A stretch of DNA of 19,168 nt from NCBI GenBank assembly GCA_035285585.1, contig JAYKGU010000297.1:1-19168 (forward strand), in the 5' to 3' direction. Under the pieces are notes generated by a model. It had not been told where the DNA came from, searched no databases, and was given only the letters and a program-made list of their open reading frames with translations. A program made the position numbers and the translations under genes. The stretch is from JAYKGU01 sp035285585 (lineage in GTDB: Bacteria; Cyanobacteriota; Cyanobacteriia; CAKZMO01). Below are positions 7,288 through 14,458 of this stretch, piece by piece (the first letter of the stretch is position 1; each line of letters starts with the position of its first letter).

Positions 7288-7537
7288 GTTTGTGCCCTTC
7301 TTTTGCTCAGTGATCAAACTTTTTTCTGTCTAAACCATAGCTAATACGGACTCGATATGACTACACTCTAATGGGTGAGATGGGAGAAAGGCGCTAGCTG
7401 GCCTGCCGAGAACAGGCGTTTTCTTACGTTTTTCTGAGTCTGTCTCGCCTTTATCTGCGTCGTAAAACACGGAGAAGGCCAGGGGAAACCGCTGGTGAAT
7501 ATGCGGATTATTTATAAATCAGCCAAATTCTTTTCGG

Positions 7538-7543
7538 TATAAT
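7538..7543 (+). promoter_or_regulatory. Probable -10 box (TATAAT) of the NACHT operon
   Basis: This is an exact TATAAT in an AT-rich setting about 97 bases before the NACHT start. No good -35 hexamer is found 16-18 bases upstream (TAAATC at 7515-7520), so the promoter could depend on an activator or an alternative sigma factor. The implied leader is about 90 nt. Confidence 0.45.
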
Positions 7544-7571
7544 TAAGGATTTTCATTTTTCCTCCGGTTTT

Positions 7572-7637
7572 TTAACCCGCCGCCCAGCAATAAGGAGCAG
7601 TTAGGGTAGTCGTTCATGGGTTAAGTAACCGGGTTAA
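7572..7637 (+). promoter_or_regulatory. Leader with inverted and tandem TTAACCC/GGGTTAA motifs
   Basis: TTAACCC at 7572-7578 is complementary to GGGTTAA at 7618-7624 and again at 7631-7637. The odd palindrome TAACCGGGTTA (7626-7636) ends just before the ATG at 7640. The normal Shine-Dalgarno position is taken by this motif; an isolated AAGGAG lies at 7592-7597, too far upstream. A two-codon frame (ATG GGT TAA, 7616-7624) sits between them. The arrangement resembles an operator or a translation-masking hairpin; function is inferred only. Confidence 0.4.
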
Positions 7638-7639
7638 CA

Positions 7640-9934
7640 ATGGCAAAACGATCATTACGGGCATCCGCAGAGGGCATTCTTCGAGCGAAACGGGCGTTTG
7701 AGTGCCGGGGATGGACCCAGGACTATTTGGCCGCCGAGGTCGAGCTGAAAACGCGCCAGCCCATCTGGAAGTTTTTCTCAGGTCGCCCCGTGGAACGCCA
7801 CATTTTCATTGAAATTTGCTTCGTGCTCGATTTGAACTGGGAGGAGATTGTCGATCGCTCGGCGTTCCTCTCTCCATCTACCGAATCCAGCGATCCTGTT
7901 GGGTCAGGCGACCCAGGGCAAGCATCCTCTGAGCCACTCCATGCCGCAGCCGATCCTCCGGTTCCCAATGATCTGGCGGCCTTGCGATCGCACCTTGCCC
8001 CCCTGATTCAAACCCAGTGCCACCTGCTAGAACTCCCCCTGGATCTGCGCCAGCCCATCACCTTGCCGCAGATTTACACCGAGGCATACCTGTATCCCTA
8101 CCAGCGCTTTGGGCGATCGCTCACCATCCAGCGCCTGCCCGCCACCCCAGCGGTTCAATCCCACCCCCGGCTGTTGATTCTGGGAAGACCAGGGGCCGGT
8201 AAGACCACCCTGCTGCAGCACCTGGCTCTAGAAAGCAGTGCAGGGCAACTGCAGGGAGACTGTGCGGAATATCTCCCGGTCTTTTTGCGGCTGCGGCAAC
8301 TGGCGCTGGTGCCCCCAGGGGAATTGGATTTACAGCAGTTGATCAGCCAGCGGTGGCGGGCGCTGGGACTGCCCCAGACCCAGGTAGACTTCCTCTGGCA
8401 GCGGGGCCAGCTCTGGCTACTGCTGGACGGCTGGGATGAGGTGCCGCCGGAGCACCACCCAGGGCTGACCCAGCAATTACAGACCCTGCTGGACACCTAT
8501 CCCAACCTGCGGGTGCTGGTTTCAGGACGGCACGGCAGCCCCACGCCGCAGCTCAATGGACTGGTGGCCATGGAGCTGGCCGAATTTGCCCCCCATCAGA
8601 TTGAAACCTATGTCTACAAGTGGTTTGAGGCCAACCACCCCGATGGCGGCGACCGGCTGGCGCTGGCGTGTCTGGAGGCCCTGCACCACCCAGAGAGCGA
8701 TCGCCTGCGGGAAATGGCCCTGACGCCCATCCTGTTACACCTGATGTGTCTGGTATTTCACGGTTCGGGGCAGTTCCCCTATCAGCGCAGCACCCTTTAT
8801 CAGCAGGCGCTGGCGCTACTTTTGGGCCAGTGGGATCGGCAGCGGGGCATTTGCCGTCGCCAGCCTTTGCCTGATCTGACTGCAGCGGATTTACTGCGGA
8901 TTTTGGGCGACGTGGCAGCCGCCACCTTTGAACAGGGCAAAGCTGTCTTTGACGAAGTTGAGTTGCTGACGCTGATTGCCCAAAGCTGGGCAACCCAGTC
9001 TCCCCAAAGGACTGCCCCCGAACATCGCTGGGCCGACAGTCGGGCCATCCTGCAGATCTTAATTGAGCACCATGGGATGCTGGTGGAACACCACCTGGGC
9101 ACCTACGGATTTTCCCACCTGAGCTTTCAAGAATTTCTCACGGCTCGCCGCTGGGCGGTCACGGCTCTGGATCGGGATACGCCCCAGGCGTGGGATGGGT
9201 TAACCCGGCACCTGAGCGATCCCCACTGGCGCGAGGTCATCCTGCTCACGGTGGAAATGGTACCCCAGCCCCAGGCGCTGCTGGAGGGGCTATTCCAGCA
9301 AGGTCAGGCCTGTGTGATTGACCACCCTGACCTGGTTCCCATTTTGTCCTGGGCCAACTACCAGGCCCAGCAGGTCGGGGTAGACCGTTCTCCGGCGGCT
9401 TTGCGGGGATTTTATCTGGGGCTGTGGTTTCACCAGGGGCTGGATCTGGCGATCGCCCTGGATGCCCGTTTGGGAATTGACCTGCCGCCGCCCCTGGCCC
9501 TCGACCAGGCCCTCAGCTATTTGCTGAACCAGGCCCAGCGGTTTCTGGCCGCCCCCGAGCTACAGGTGGGGTTTGAGCTGGTGTTTGCCCTGGATTTGCA
9601 CCATCGGTTTACCCTGGCCCACAGTCTGGCAGAAGTGATCCAAAACCTCCAGACGGAATTAGTTGAAGCCCTGGAAGATGAGCAGACCCTGGCGTGCTGG
9701 TGTCAGGAGCGGGGGAAGCAATGGGGGCGATCGCTCACCCAGGCCGTTGCGGTCTATCACAACTGCCCCATTCCCCATCCCCTCATCCACCCCGCTCCCC
9801 ACCTGGAAACCTACTACCAAACCCAGCGGCTCCTGGCCACTTGCCTCCACCATAGTCGGGCGCTATCCGCCGAAACCGTCCAAGCTTTTGAGCAGCGTTT
9901 GCTCATGCCAGAGGTGGCGTATGAACTTGCCTGA
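7640..9934 (+). CDS. NACHT-domain NTPase (STAND family) with N-terminal HTH-like module
   Basis: This 764-residue signal-transduction ATPase belongs to a group that in bacteria includes antiphage bNACHT proteins. Residues 1-75 (MAKRSLRAS, RGWTQDYLA, RQPIWKFFSGRPVERH) form a small helical HTH-like module common in cyanobacterial NACHT proteins; residues 76-110 are a Ser/Pro linker. The NACHT core has Walker A GRPGAGKTT (182-190), Walker B LLLDGWDEV (260-268), VLVSGR with Arg297, the winged-helix entry LTPILLHLMC (361-370) and the typical FSHLSFQEFLTAR (491-503). From about 510 to the end it is helical, with no recognisable leucine-rich or WD repeats and no separate effector enzyme domain. It is first in an operon: its last 14 bases overlap the histidine-kinase start. 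The trigger and output are unknown. Confidence 0.88.
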   Translation: MAKRSLRASAEGILRAKRAFECRGWTQDYLAAEVELKTRQPIWKFFSGRPVERHIFIEICFVLDLNWEEIVDRSAFLSPSTESSDPVGSGDPGQASSEPLHAAADPPVPNDLAALRSHLAPLIQTQCHLLELPLDLRQPITLPQIYTEAYLYPYQRFGRSLTIQRLPATPAVQSHPRLLILGRPGAGKTTLLQHLALESSAGQLQGDCAEYLPVFLRLRQLALVPPGELDLQQLISQRWRALGLPQTQVDFLWQRGQLWLLLDGWDEVPPEHHPGLTQQLQTLLDTYPNLRVLVSGRHGSPTPQLNGLVAMELAEFAPHQIETYVYKWFEANHPDGGDRLALACLEALHHPESDRLREMALTPILLHLMCLVFHGSGQFPYQRSTLYQQALALLLGQWDRQRGICRRQPLPDLTAADLLRILGDVAAATFEQGKAVFDEVELLTLIAQSWATQSPQRTAPEHRWADSRAILQILIEHHGMLVEHHLGTYGFSHLSFQEFLTARRWAVTALDRDTPQAWDGLTRHLSDPHWREVILLTVEMVPQPQALLEGLFQQGQACVIDHPDLVPILSWANYQAQQVGVDRSPAALRGFYLGLWFHQGLDLAIALDARLGIDLPPPLALDQALSYLLNQAQRFLAAPELQVGFELVFALDLHHRFTLAHSLAEVIQNLQTELVEALEDEQTLACWCQERGKQWGRSLTQAVAVYHNCPIPHPLIHPAPHLETYYQTQRLLATCLHHSRALSAETVQAFEQRLLMPEVAYELA

Positions 9935-12900
9935 AAATCTCCAATCCAGTGCCCGCGGCCTGCCCTTCCTTGGCTCCGTCTCTGCTACAGCCCTGCGGCT
10001 TCACCAGGCCAGCAGCCTGGAAGAAATTTTCCAGAAGACGGTTAAAGAAGTGCAAACGCAGCTTTCAGCCGACCGGGCCATTATCTACCAGATACAGACG
10101 GGTGGTAGGGTCACCGTCGTTGCCGAGGCAGCGGTGCCTGGGCTGCCGCCTATTGCCAGCCAGTCTATGAGCTTATCCCATTGTCTGCAGCGCTGGCCAG
10201 GGGAGGTCAACAACCACCAGCCCAGGGCCATTGAGAATCTGGACACTGCCAACCTATCCCCCTGTGAGCAGACTCTGATGGCCGCCCTCGGAATTAAGGC
10301 CAGCCTGTTGGCTCCCATCTATCTCAGCACTGACTGGCAAAGCCCGCCCCATCCGGAGGGTAGCCGGTCATGCGATGAAGCAATTTGGGGATTCCTGGTG
10401 GCCCAGCATCACCGTCCACGGCGCTGGAGTCCCCTGGAGCGGTCTTTCCTGGGGCAGCTTGCTCACCAGCTATTTCACACCATTCACCAGATGCAACTGC
10501 GGCAGTTTTCCGACCGGCTGATTGAAAGTGCGCTGGATGGCATCATTGCCCTGGACACCAACTACCGCTACCAGGTGTGGAACGGCCCCATGGAGAAGCT
10601 GTCGGGGGGCGTGCCGCGCCATGAGGTGATTGGTCGCGTTGCCTGGGAGGTGTTTCCCTTCCTCAAAGACACGGGGGAGGATAAGCTGATCGCCCTGGCC
10701 ATGGCCGGTGAGTCGGTGGTGGCCCAAAACCGGGCGTTTGTGGTAGCCGATACCGGGCAGCGAGGGTTCTTTGAAGCCCGCTACAGTCCCCTGACCGACC
10801 CCTCTGGCCGGGTTTTGGGCTGTCTGGGGGTGATCCGCGATGTCACCGAACAGCGGCAGGCGGAATACCAACTGCGGGCCACCACCACCCGGCTTACGGC
10901 TCTGATTCAAAACCTGCAGGCGGGGGTGTTGGTGGAGGATGAGCACCGCCGCATTGTGCTGGCCAACCCTGCTTTTTGCCAGATCTTTCAAATTCCGCGA
11001 TCGCCCGAAACCCTGAGGGGACAAGACTGTGGCCAGATCGCTGCCCAGTCCCAGCTCATCTTTCAAGATGCGGCGGCAGTGATGACCCGCATTCACACAA
11101 TTTTGAAACGCCGCCAGCCGGTCATTGGTGAAGAAATCAGGCTGGCGGATGGCCGCACCCTGGAGCGTGACTACATCCCCATCTTTTTAGACAACGATTA
11201 CCAGGGCCACCTCTGGCAGTATCGCGACATCAGCCACCGCAAGCAGGTGCAGCAGCAGCTTGAGCAGGCCCGCCTGTCTGCGGAGGCGGCCAACCAGGCC
11301 AAGTCCAGTTTCCTGGCCACCATGAGCCACGAAATTCGCACGCCCCTCAACGCCATCATTGGCTTTGCCGACCTGCTGCAGCTCACGCCGCTGGATAGTG
11401 AGCAGGGCGAGTTTGTCGAGATTATCCGCAACAGTAGCTCTATGCTGCTGTCACTGATCAATGACATTCTCGACTTTTCCAAAATTGAAGCAGAGAAGTT
11501 GGAGCTGGAACAACGGTTCTTTAACCTGCACCGCTGCGTTCAGGATGTGTTGAACCTGGTGGCTCCTATGGCTGCCGAAAAGGGATTGATGGTGCGATCG
11601 CACATTGCCCCCGACGTTCCCAAGCGGGTGATGGGAGACGTGACCCGCCTGCGCCAGGTGCTCCTGAATTTGATTAACAACGCCGTCAAATTTACCAACA
11701 CGGGCAGCGTTGAAGTCACCGTTACCGTCCAGCAAACCTTTGCTTCCATGGATCAGCAGGTGGAGATCCGCTTTGCCGTAAAAGACACCGGTATCGGCAT
11801 CCCTGAAGAAAAGCGTGATCTCCTGTTCCAGGCGTTTAGCCAACTGGATGCCTCCGTCGCCAGACGCTACGGCGGCACGGGATTGGGGCTGGCCATCTGC
11901 AAAAACCTGGTCGAAGCGATGCATGGTCAAATTGGCTTTCAAACCGAAGCGGGCGTGGGCACTACTTTCTTTTTCACGATCCAGGTGCCGACCCTGCCCG
12001 TCAGTCGATTGGGCAATCCCCCATCCGGGGATGCGGCATGGGGCAAGGTCGAGCCGCTTCAGCTAGCAGGCTTTCCTGGTCCACTGGCCGCCCATCTGCC
12101 GCTGCGGATTCTGGTGGTAGACGATTTGCCCGTCAATCAAAAGGTGGCGGTGAAAATGCTGCAAAGCCTGGGCTATCAGCCCGACTGCGCCACCGATGGC
12201 TCCATCGCCCTTGACTTACTGGAACAGGCGAACTACGACCTGGTGCTGATGGACATTCAAATGCCGGAAATGGACGGCTATCAGACCACCACCGCCATTC
12301 GCCAGATGCCCCAGACAACGATCCAGCACCCCTGGATTGTGGCCATGACGGCCCATTCCCACCTGGAAGACCAGCGCCAGTGTCTACAGGCGGGTATGAA
12401 TGACTTTTTGAGTAAACCGATTACCCTAGCGTCCCTAACGGAAAGACTACTGCACTACGGTAAAACCCAGCAGTTGGAGACCGTCGCCCAAATCTCCCTG
12501 CCGCCGGAGACCCTTCTGCCCAGCCACGCCAGGGTAGTCGAAATTAACCCTGCCCTGGTGGATCTCGACGTTCTCCAGATGATTCGTGAAATGGCCGGAG
12601 CCGATGCTGATTTATTGATGCTGGAGCTGGTGAGCAACTACGAAGAAGAAGGCAGCCAGTGCTTGCGATCGCTCCGTCAGGCCATCCATGGGCAAAGCCT
12701 CGACCAGATTCGCCAGCAGGCCCACGCCCTGCGATCCATGAGCCTCAATTTGGGAGCCGCATTCCTGGGAAACCTGTGCCGCGATTTAGAGCTACAGGGT
12801 GCCCAGTGGTCACCCGCCGAACACCAGCGTGCCCTTACCGAAATTGAGCAGACCTTTGCTGAGAGCCTTCTGGCCCTGCAATCACTTGTTACCCAGCCCA

Positions 12901-12956
12901 CGATTCAACCCCATGTTTCACCCAACGTCCAGCCCAATACCCAACCTTGCGCCTAG
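9921..12956 (+). CDS. Hybrid sensor histidine kinase (GAF-PAS-PAS-HisKA-HATPase-REC-Hpt)
   Basis: The ATG at 9921 is chosen: GAGG lies about 10 bases upstream, and earlier in-frame codons lie wholly inside the NACHT gene. The 1011-residue protein has no membrane segment and is presumably cytosolic. Domains: GAF about 25-190; PAS about 195-312, ending VIRDVTEQ; PAS about 323-443, ending YRDISHRKQ; HisKA with FLATMSHEIRTPLN, phospho-acceptor His470; HATPase with N box LINNAVKF (584-591), DTGIGI (622-627) and GGTGLGLAI (651-659); REC 728-846 with Asp778, Thr810 and Lys832; Hpt about 880-985 with His935. The GAF has Cys at 88 and 115, as in cyanobacteriochromes, but Glu follows Cys115. The Hpt motif AHALRSMSLNLGA differs from AHxLKGSS. 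The C-terminal tail is low-complexity (Gln/Pro/Thr) and overlaps the next gene by 44 bp. Confidence 0.92.
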   Translation: MNLPENLQSSARGLPFLGSVSATALRLHQASSLEEIFQKTVKEVQTQLSADRAIIYQIQTGGRVTVVAEAAVPGLPPIASQSMSLSHCLQRWPGEVNNHQPRAIENLDTANLSPCEQTLMAALGIKASLLAPIYLSTDWQSPPHPEGSRSCDEAIWGFLVAQHHRPRRWSPLERSFLGQLAHQLFHTIHQMQLRQFSDRLIESALDGIIALDTNYRYQVWNGPMEKLSGGVPRHEVIGRVAWEVFPFLKDTGEDKLIALAMAGESVVAQNRAFVVADTGQRGFFEARYSPLTDPSGRVLGCLGVIRDVTEQRQAEYQLRATTTRLTALIQNLQAGVLVEDEHRRIVLANPAFCQIFQIPRSPETLRGQDCGQIAAQSQLIFQDAAAVMTRIHTILKRRQPVIGEEIRLADGRTLERDYIPIFLDNDYQGHLWQYRDISHRKQVQQQLEQARLSAEAANQAKSSFLATMSHEIRTPLNAIIGFADLLQLTPLDSEQGEFVEIIRNSSSMLLSLINDILDFSKIEAEKLELEQRFFNLHRCVQDVLNLVAPMAAEKGLMVRSHIAPDVPKRVMGDVTRLRQVLLNLINNAVKFTNTGSVEVTVTVQQTFASMDQQVEIRFAVKDTGIGIPEEKRDLLFQAFSQLDASVARRYGGTGLGLAICKNLVEAMHGQIGFQTEAGVGTTFFFTIQVPTLPVSRLGNPPSGDAAWGKVEPLQLAGFPGPLAAHLPLRILVVDDLPVNQKVAVKMLQSLGYQPDCATDGSIALDLLEQANYDLVLMDIQMPEMDGYQTTTAIRQMPQTTIQHPWIVAMTAHSHLEDQRQCLQAGMNDFLSKPITLASLTERLLHYGKTQQLETVAQISLPPETLLPSHARVVEINPALVDLDVLQMIREMAGADADLLMLELVSNYEEEGSQCLRSLRQAIHGQSLDQIRQQAHALRSMSLNLGAAFLGNLCRDLELQGAQWSPAEHQRALTEIEQTFAESLLALQSLVTQPTIQPHVSPNVQPNTQPCA

Positions 12957-13563
12957 CCCACGGCCCAGCCCAATTCCATCGGCCCTGGATACCCCTAACG
13001 CCACCCACCTTAGCCCCATCCGAGCGGAACCAGCGGATGGGCTATTTTCATCGGGATCGCCACCTTTGGGATCGCCGCCTTTCATCTTGATTGTGGATGA
13101 CGAGCGCAACCTGCGCCGCATCCTCTCCCAGGCGATGCGGGCCGAGGGCTATGCCGTTGAAACCGCCAGCAACGGGGAAGCCTGTTTGGGCTTCTGCCAG
13201 CAGCGTCTGCCCGACCTGATTTTGATGGATGCCGTGATGCCGGAGATGGACGGCTTTACCTGCTGCGAAATCCTGCAGTCTCGCTATGGCGATCGCTGCC
13301 CCCCCATTTTGATCATCACGGCCCTGGCCGATACTCCCTCCGTGGAGCGGGCCTTTGCCGTAAAAGCCGTGGATTACGTCACCAAACCTATCCACTGGGC
13401 CGTACTGCGCCAGCGGGTGCGGCGGACGCTGCAAACCCAGGCGACGGTGCAGGAACTCCGGCAGGCCCGCCAGGAGATTTGGGAGCTGCGAACCAGCCTG
13501 GGTAAACTCAGCCGCCGCATCGCCCAGACAATCAAGGCCTCCTGCCGTCCCCTTCACCGCTGA
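12913..13563 (+). CDS. REC-only response regulator with Pro-rich N-terminus and coiled-coil tail
   Basis: The product is 216 residues if it starts at ATG 12913, inside the end of the kinase gene; no clear Shine-Dalgarno is present, so a coupled or non-ATG internal start is possible. Residues 1-56 are Pro/Ser-rich and probably disordered. The receiver domain covers about 57-172: acidic pocket VDDE (61-64), phospho-acceptor Asp106 in LILMDAVMPEMDG, Thr137 and Lys158 (VTKP). Residues 173-203 form a Gln/Arg/Leu-rich helix, likely a coiled coil. There is no DNA-binding or enzymatic output domain, so it probably works by protein contact as the last step of the relay from the upstream kinase. Its 3' end overlaps the convergent GT2 gene by 10 bp. 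Confidence 0.85.
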   Translation: MFHPTSSPIPNLAPSPRPSPIPSALDTPNATHLSPIRAEPADGLFSSGSPPLGSPPFILIVDDERNLRRILSQAMRAEGYAVETASNGEACLGFCQQRLPDLILMDAVMPEMDGFTCCEILQSRYGDRCPPILIITALADTPSVERAFAVKAVDYVTKPIHWAVLRQRVRRTLQTQATVQELRQARQEIWELRTSLGKLSRRIAQTIKASCRPLHR

Positions 13564-14381
13564 ATTCTGGCCTGAATTCTGGCCTCAATCAGCCGCAGGG
13601 AGAGGATCAGCTCAGCCACCACCCGCTGCAGGGCGTAGTACCACCCTGCCCACCCATCGAAAACACCGCCTTTGAGAATCAGGCAGTAGAACAGAATGAT
13701 AGGGGCAGACAGACCAGGGACACGGCGGAGGCGATCGCCCCAGCCCAATTCTTTGAACGGCGTGTTGAGCTGCTTTTGTACCTCCAGCAGGGCGTAGCGA
13801 TCCTGCGCCCACAGCCAGCGGCTCAGGGACTTGCGATCGTCGTGGAGAATGGGAGATTTCAGCCTGGCGGTGGTGCCAAAGCACTGCAGCAGTTGGGTGT
13901 GACCATCATCGCTGTAAATCGCCTGGTCAGGACGAAACAGAGCGGCTCGGGGGGGCAAAATCGTCCCCCGCAAAGGTTTGCCAAAGACGCAGTACTTGAA
14001 GGGAATCCAGTAGCTGTCCGTAGAAGCCTCCAGATCCAGCCCTGCCAGTTCTTGCATTAAAGCCTCACTCAAACAGTAGTCAGCGTCGAGGGACAGAACC
14101 CACGGCGTTTCCACCAGGGAAATTCCATAGTTCCACTGGGCAGCGTGGGAATCAAAGGCCCGCTGATACACCTCCACCCGGGGATATTTCGCCAGGATAG
14201 CAAGGGTTTCATCGGTGCTGTAGCTATCAATTACCAGGATGCGCTGCGCCCAGGCCAGAGGCTGCAGGGTGCGCTCCAGATTAGCCGCTTCGTTGTAGGT
14301 CAGAATCACGGGGGTAATGGCCGCCAGGGCAGAAGCAGGGGCCAGGGAGGGAGAGGGTGCCGTCGGTGAAGGGATGGGCAT
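13554..14381 (-). CDS. Family 2 glycosyltransferase
   Basis: This 275-residue inverting GT-A enzyme is likely to add a sugar to a lipid-linked polysaccharide intermediate at the inner face of the membrane. Seen are the nucleotide-sugar opening VILTYNEAANLERTL (25-39), IDSYSTDETL (51-60), the metal-binding LDAD (98-101) and a conserved HDD at 180-182. The overall pattern is that of the WaaE/KdtX-like LPS-core group. The C-terminal 50 residues are hydrophobic or amphipathic (APIILFYCLILKGG), suggesting membrane association. The first 22 residues are Pro/Ser/Ala-rich and poorly supported, with no other in-frame ATG. The extreme C-terminus is encoded by a 12-bp tandem duplication. It is last gene of the minus-strand polysaccharide cluster. 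Confidence 0.87.
   Translation of the reverse strand: MPIPSPTAPSPSLAPASALAAITPVILTYNEAANLERTLQPLAWAQRILVIDSYSTDETLAILAKYPRVEVYQRAFDSHAAQWNYGISLVETPWVLSLDADYCLSEALMQELAGLDLEASTDSYWIPFKYCVFGKPLRGTILPPRAALFRPDQAIYSDDGHTQLLQCFGTTARLKSPILHDDRKSLSRWLWAQDRYALLEVQKQLNTPFKELGWGDRLRRVPGLSAPIILFYCLILKGGVFDGWAGWYYALQRVVAELILSLRLIEARIQARIQR
13561..13584. repeat. 12-bp tandem duplication
   Basis: TGAATTCTGGCC occurs twice back to back. The first TGA is the stop codon of the response regulator. On the other strand the same bases encode the repeated ARIQ of the GT2 C-terminus. Confidence 0.85.
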
Positions 14382-14399
14382 GGTGGGTTTGGGGTGAAC

Positions 14400-14436
14400 G
14401 GGTGGATGGGTGGATGGGTGGATGGGTGGATGGGTA
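14400..14436. repeat. 8-bp tandem repeat (GGGTGGAT) upstream of the GT2 gene
   Basis: Four exact GGGTGGAT units (14400-14431) are followed by GGGTA. The tract starts 18 bases upstream of the GT2 start codon and ends where the palindrome holding the stop codon of the preceding GT4 begins. It is of the same GGGT/GGAT type as the tract at 15717-15792. The spacer between the two genes is almost entirely repeat. Confidence 0.9.
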
Positions 14437-14458
14437 GGGGCAAATGGCTATTTGCCCC
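14437..14458. repeat. GGGGCAAAT palindrome (copy 2)
   Basis: GGGGCAAAT (14437-14445) and ATTTGCCCC (14450-14458) form a perfect 9-bp stem with a 4-nt loop. The stop codon of the GT4 gene (14448-14450) lies inside it. It is the same family as 5459-5480, and it may serve as transcription end or attenuator between GT4 and GT2. Confidence 0.8.

Larger units (their letters stand above)
7288..7639. other. 352-bp divergent spacer upstream of the NACHT operon
   Basis: The spacer holds the FMN reductase ribosome-binding site at its left end. A weak GCCTG/CAGGC hairpin (7401-7417) is followed by Ts. An AT-rich stretch contains the perfect TATAAT (7538-7543), and a palindromic leader (7572-7637) precedes the NACHT gene. 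No reading frame longer than a few codons was seen. Confidence 0.5.

Noticed and set aside
7401..7422. Hairpin followed by Ts as a plus-strand terminator
   Set aside because: The stem is only 5 bp and no plus-strand gene lies upstream to be terminated.
9663..9920. N-terminal extension of the hybrid kinase
   Set aside because: It is a shifted frame inside the NACHT gene; ATG 9921 has a GAGG site and gives the normal start before the GAF domain.
12799..12912. N-terminal extension of the response regulator
   Set aside because: It lies in a shifted frame within the kinase Hpt region with no conserved sequence; ATG 12913 is simpler.
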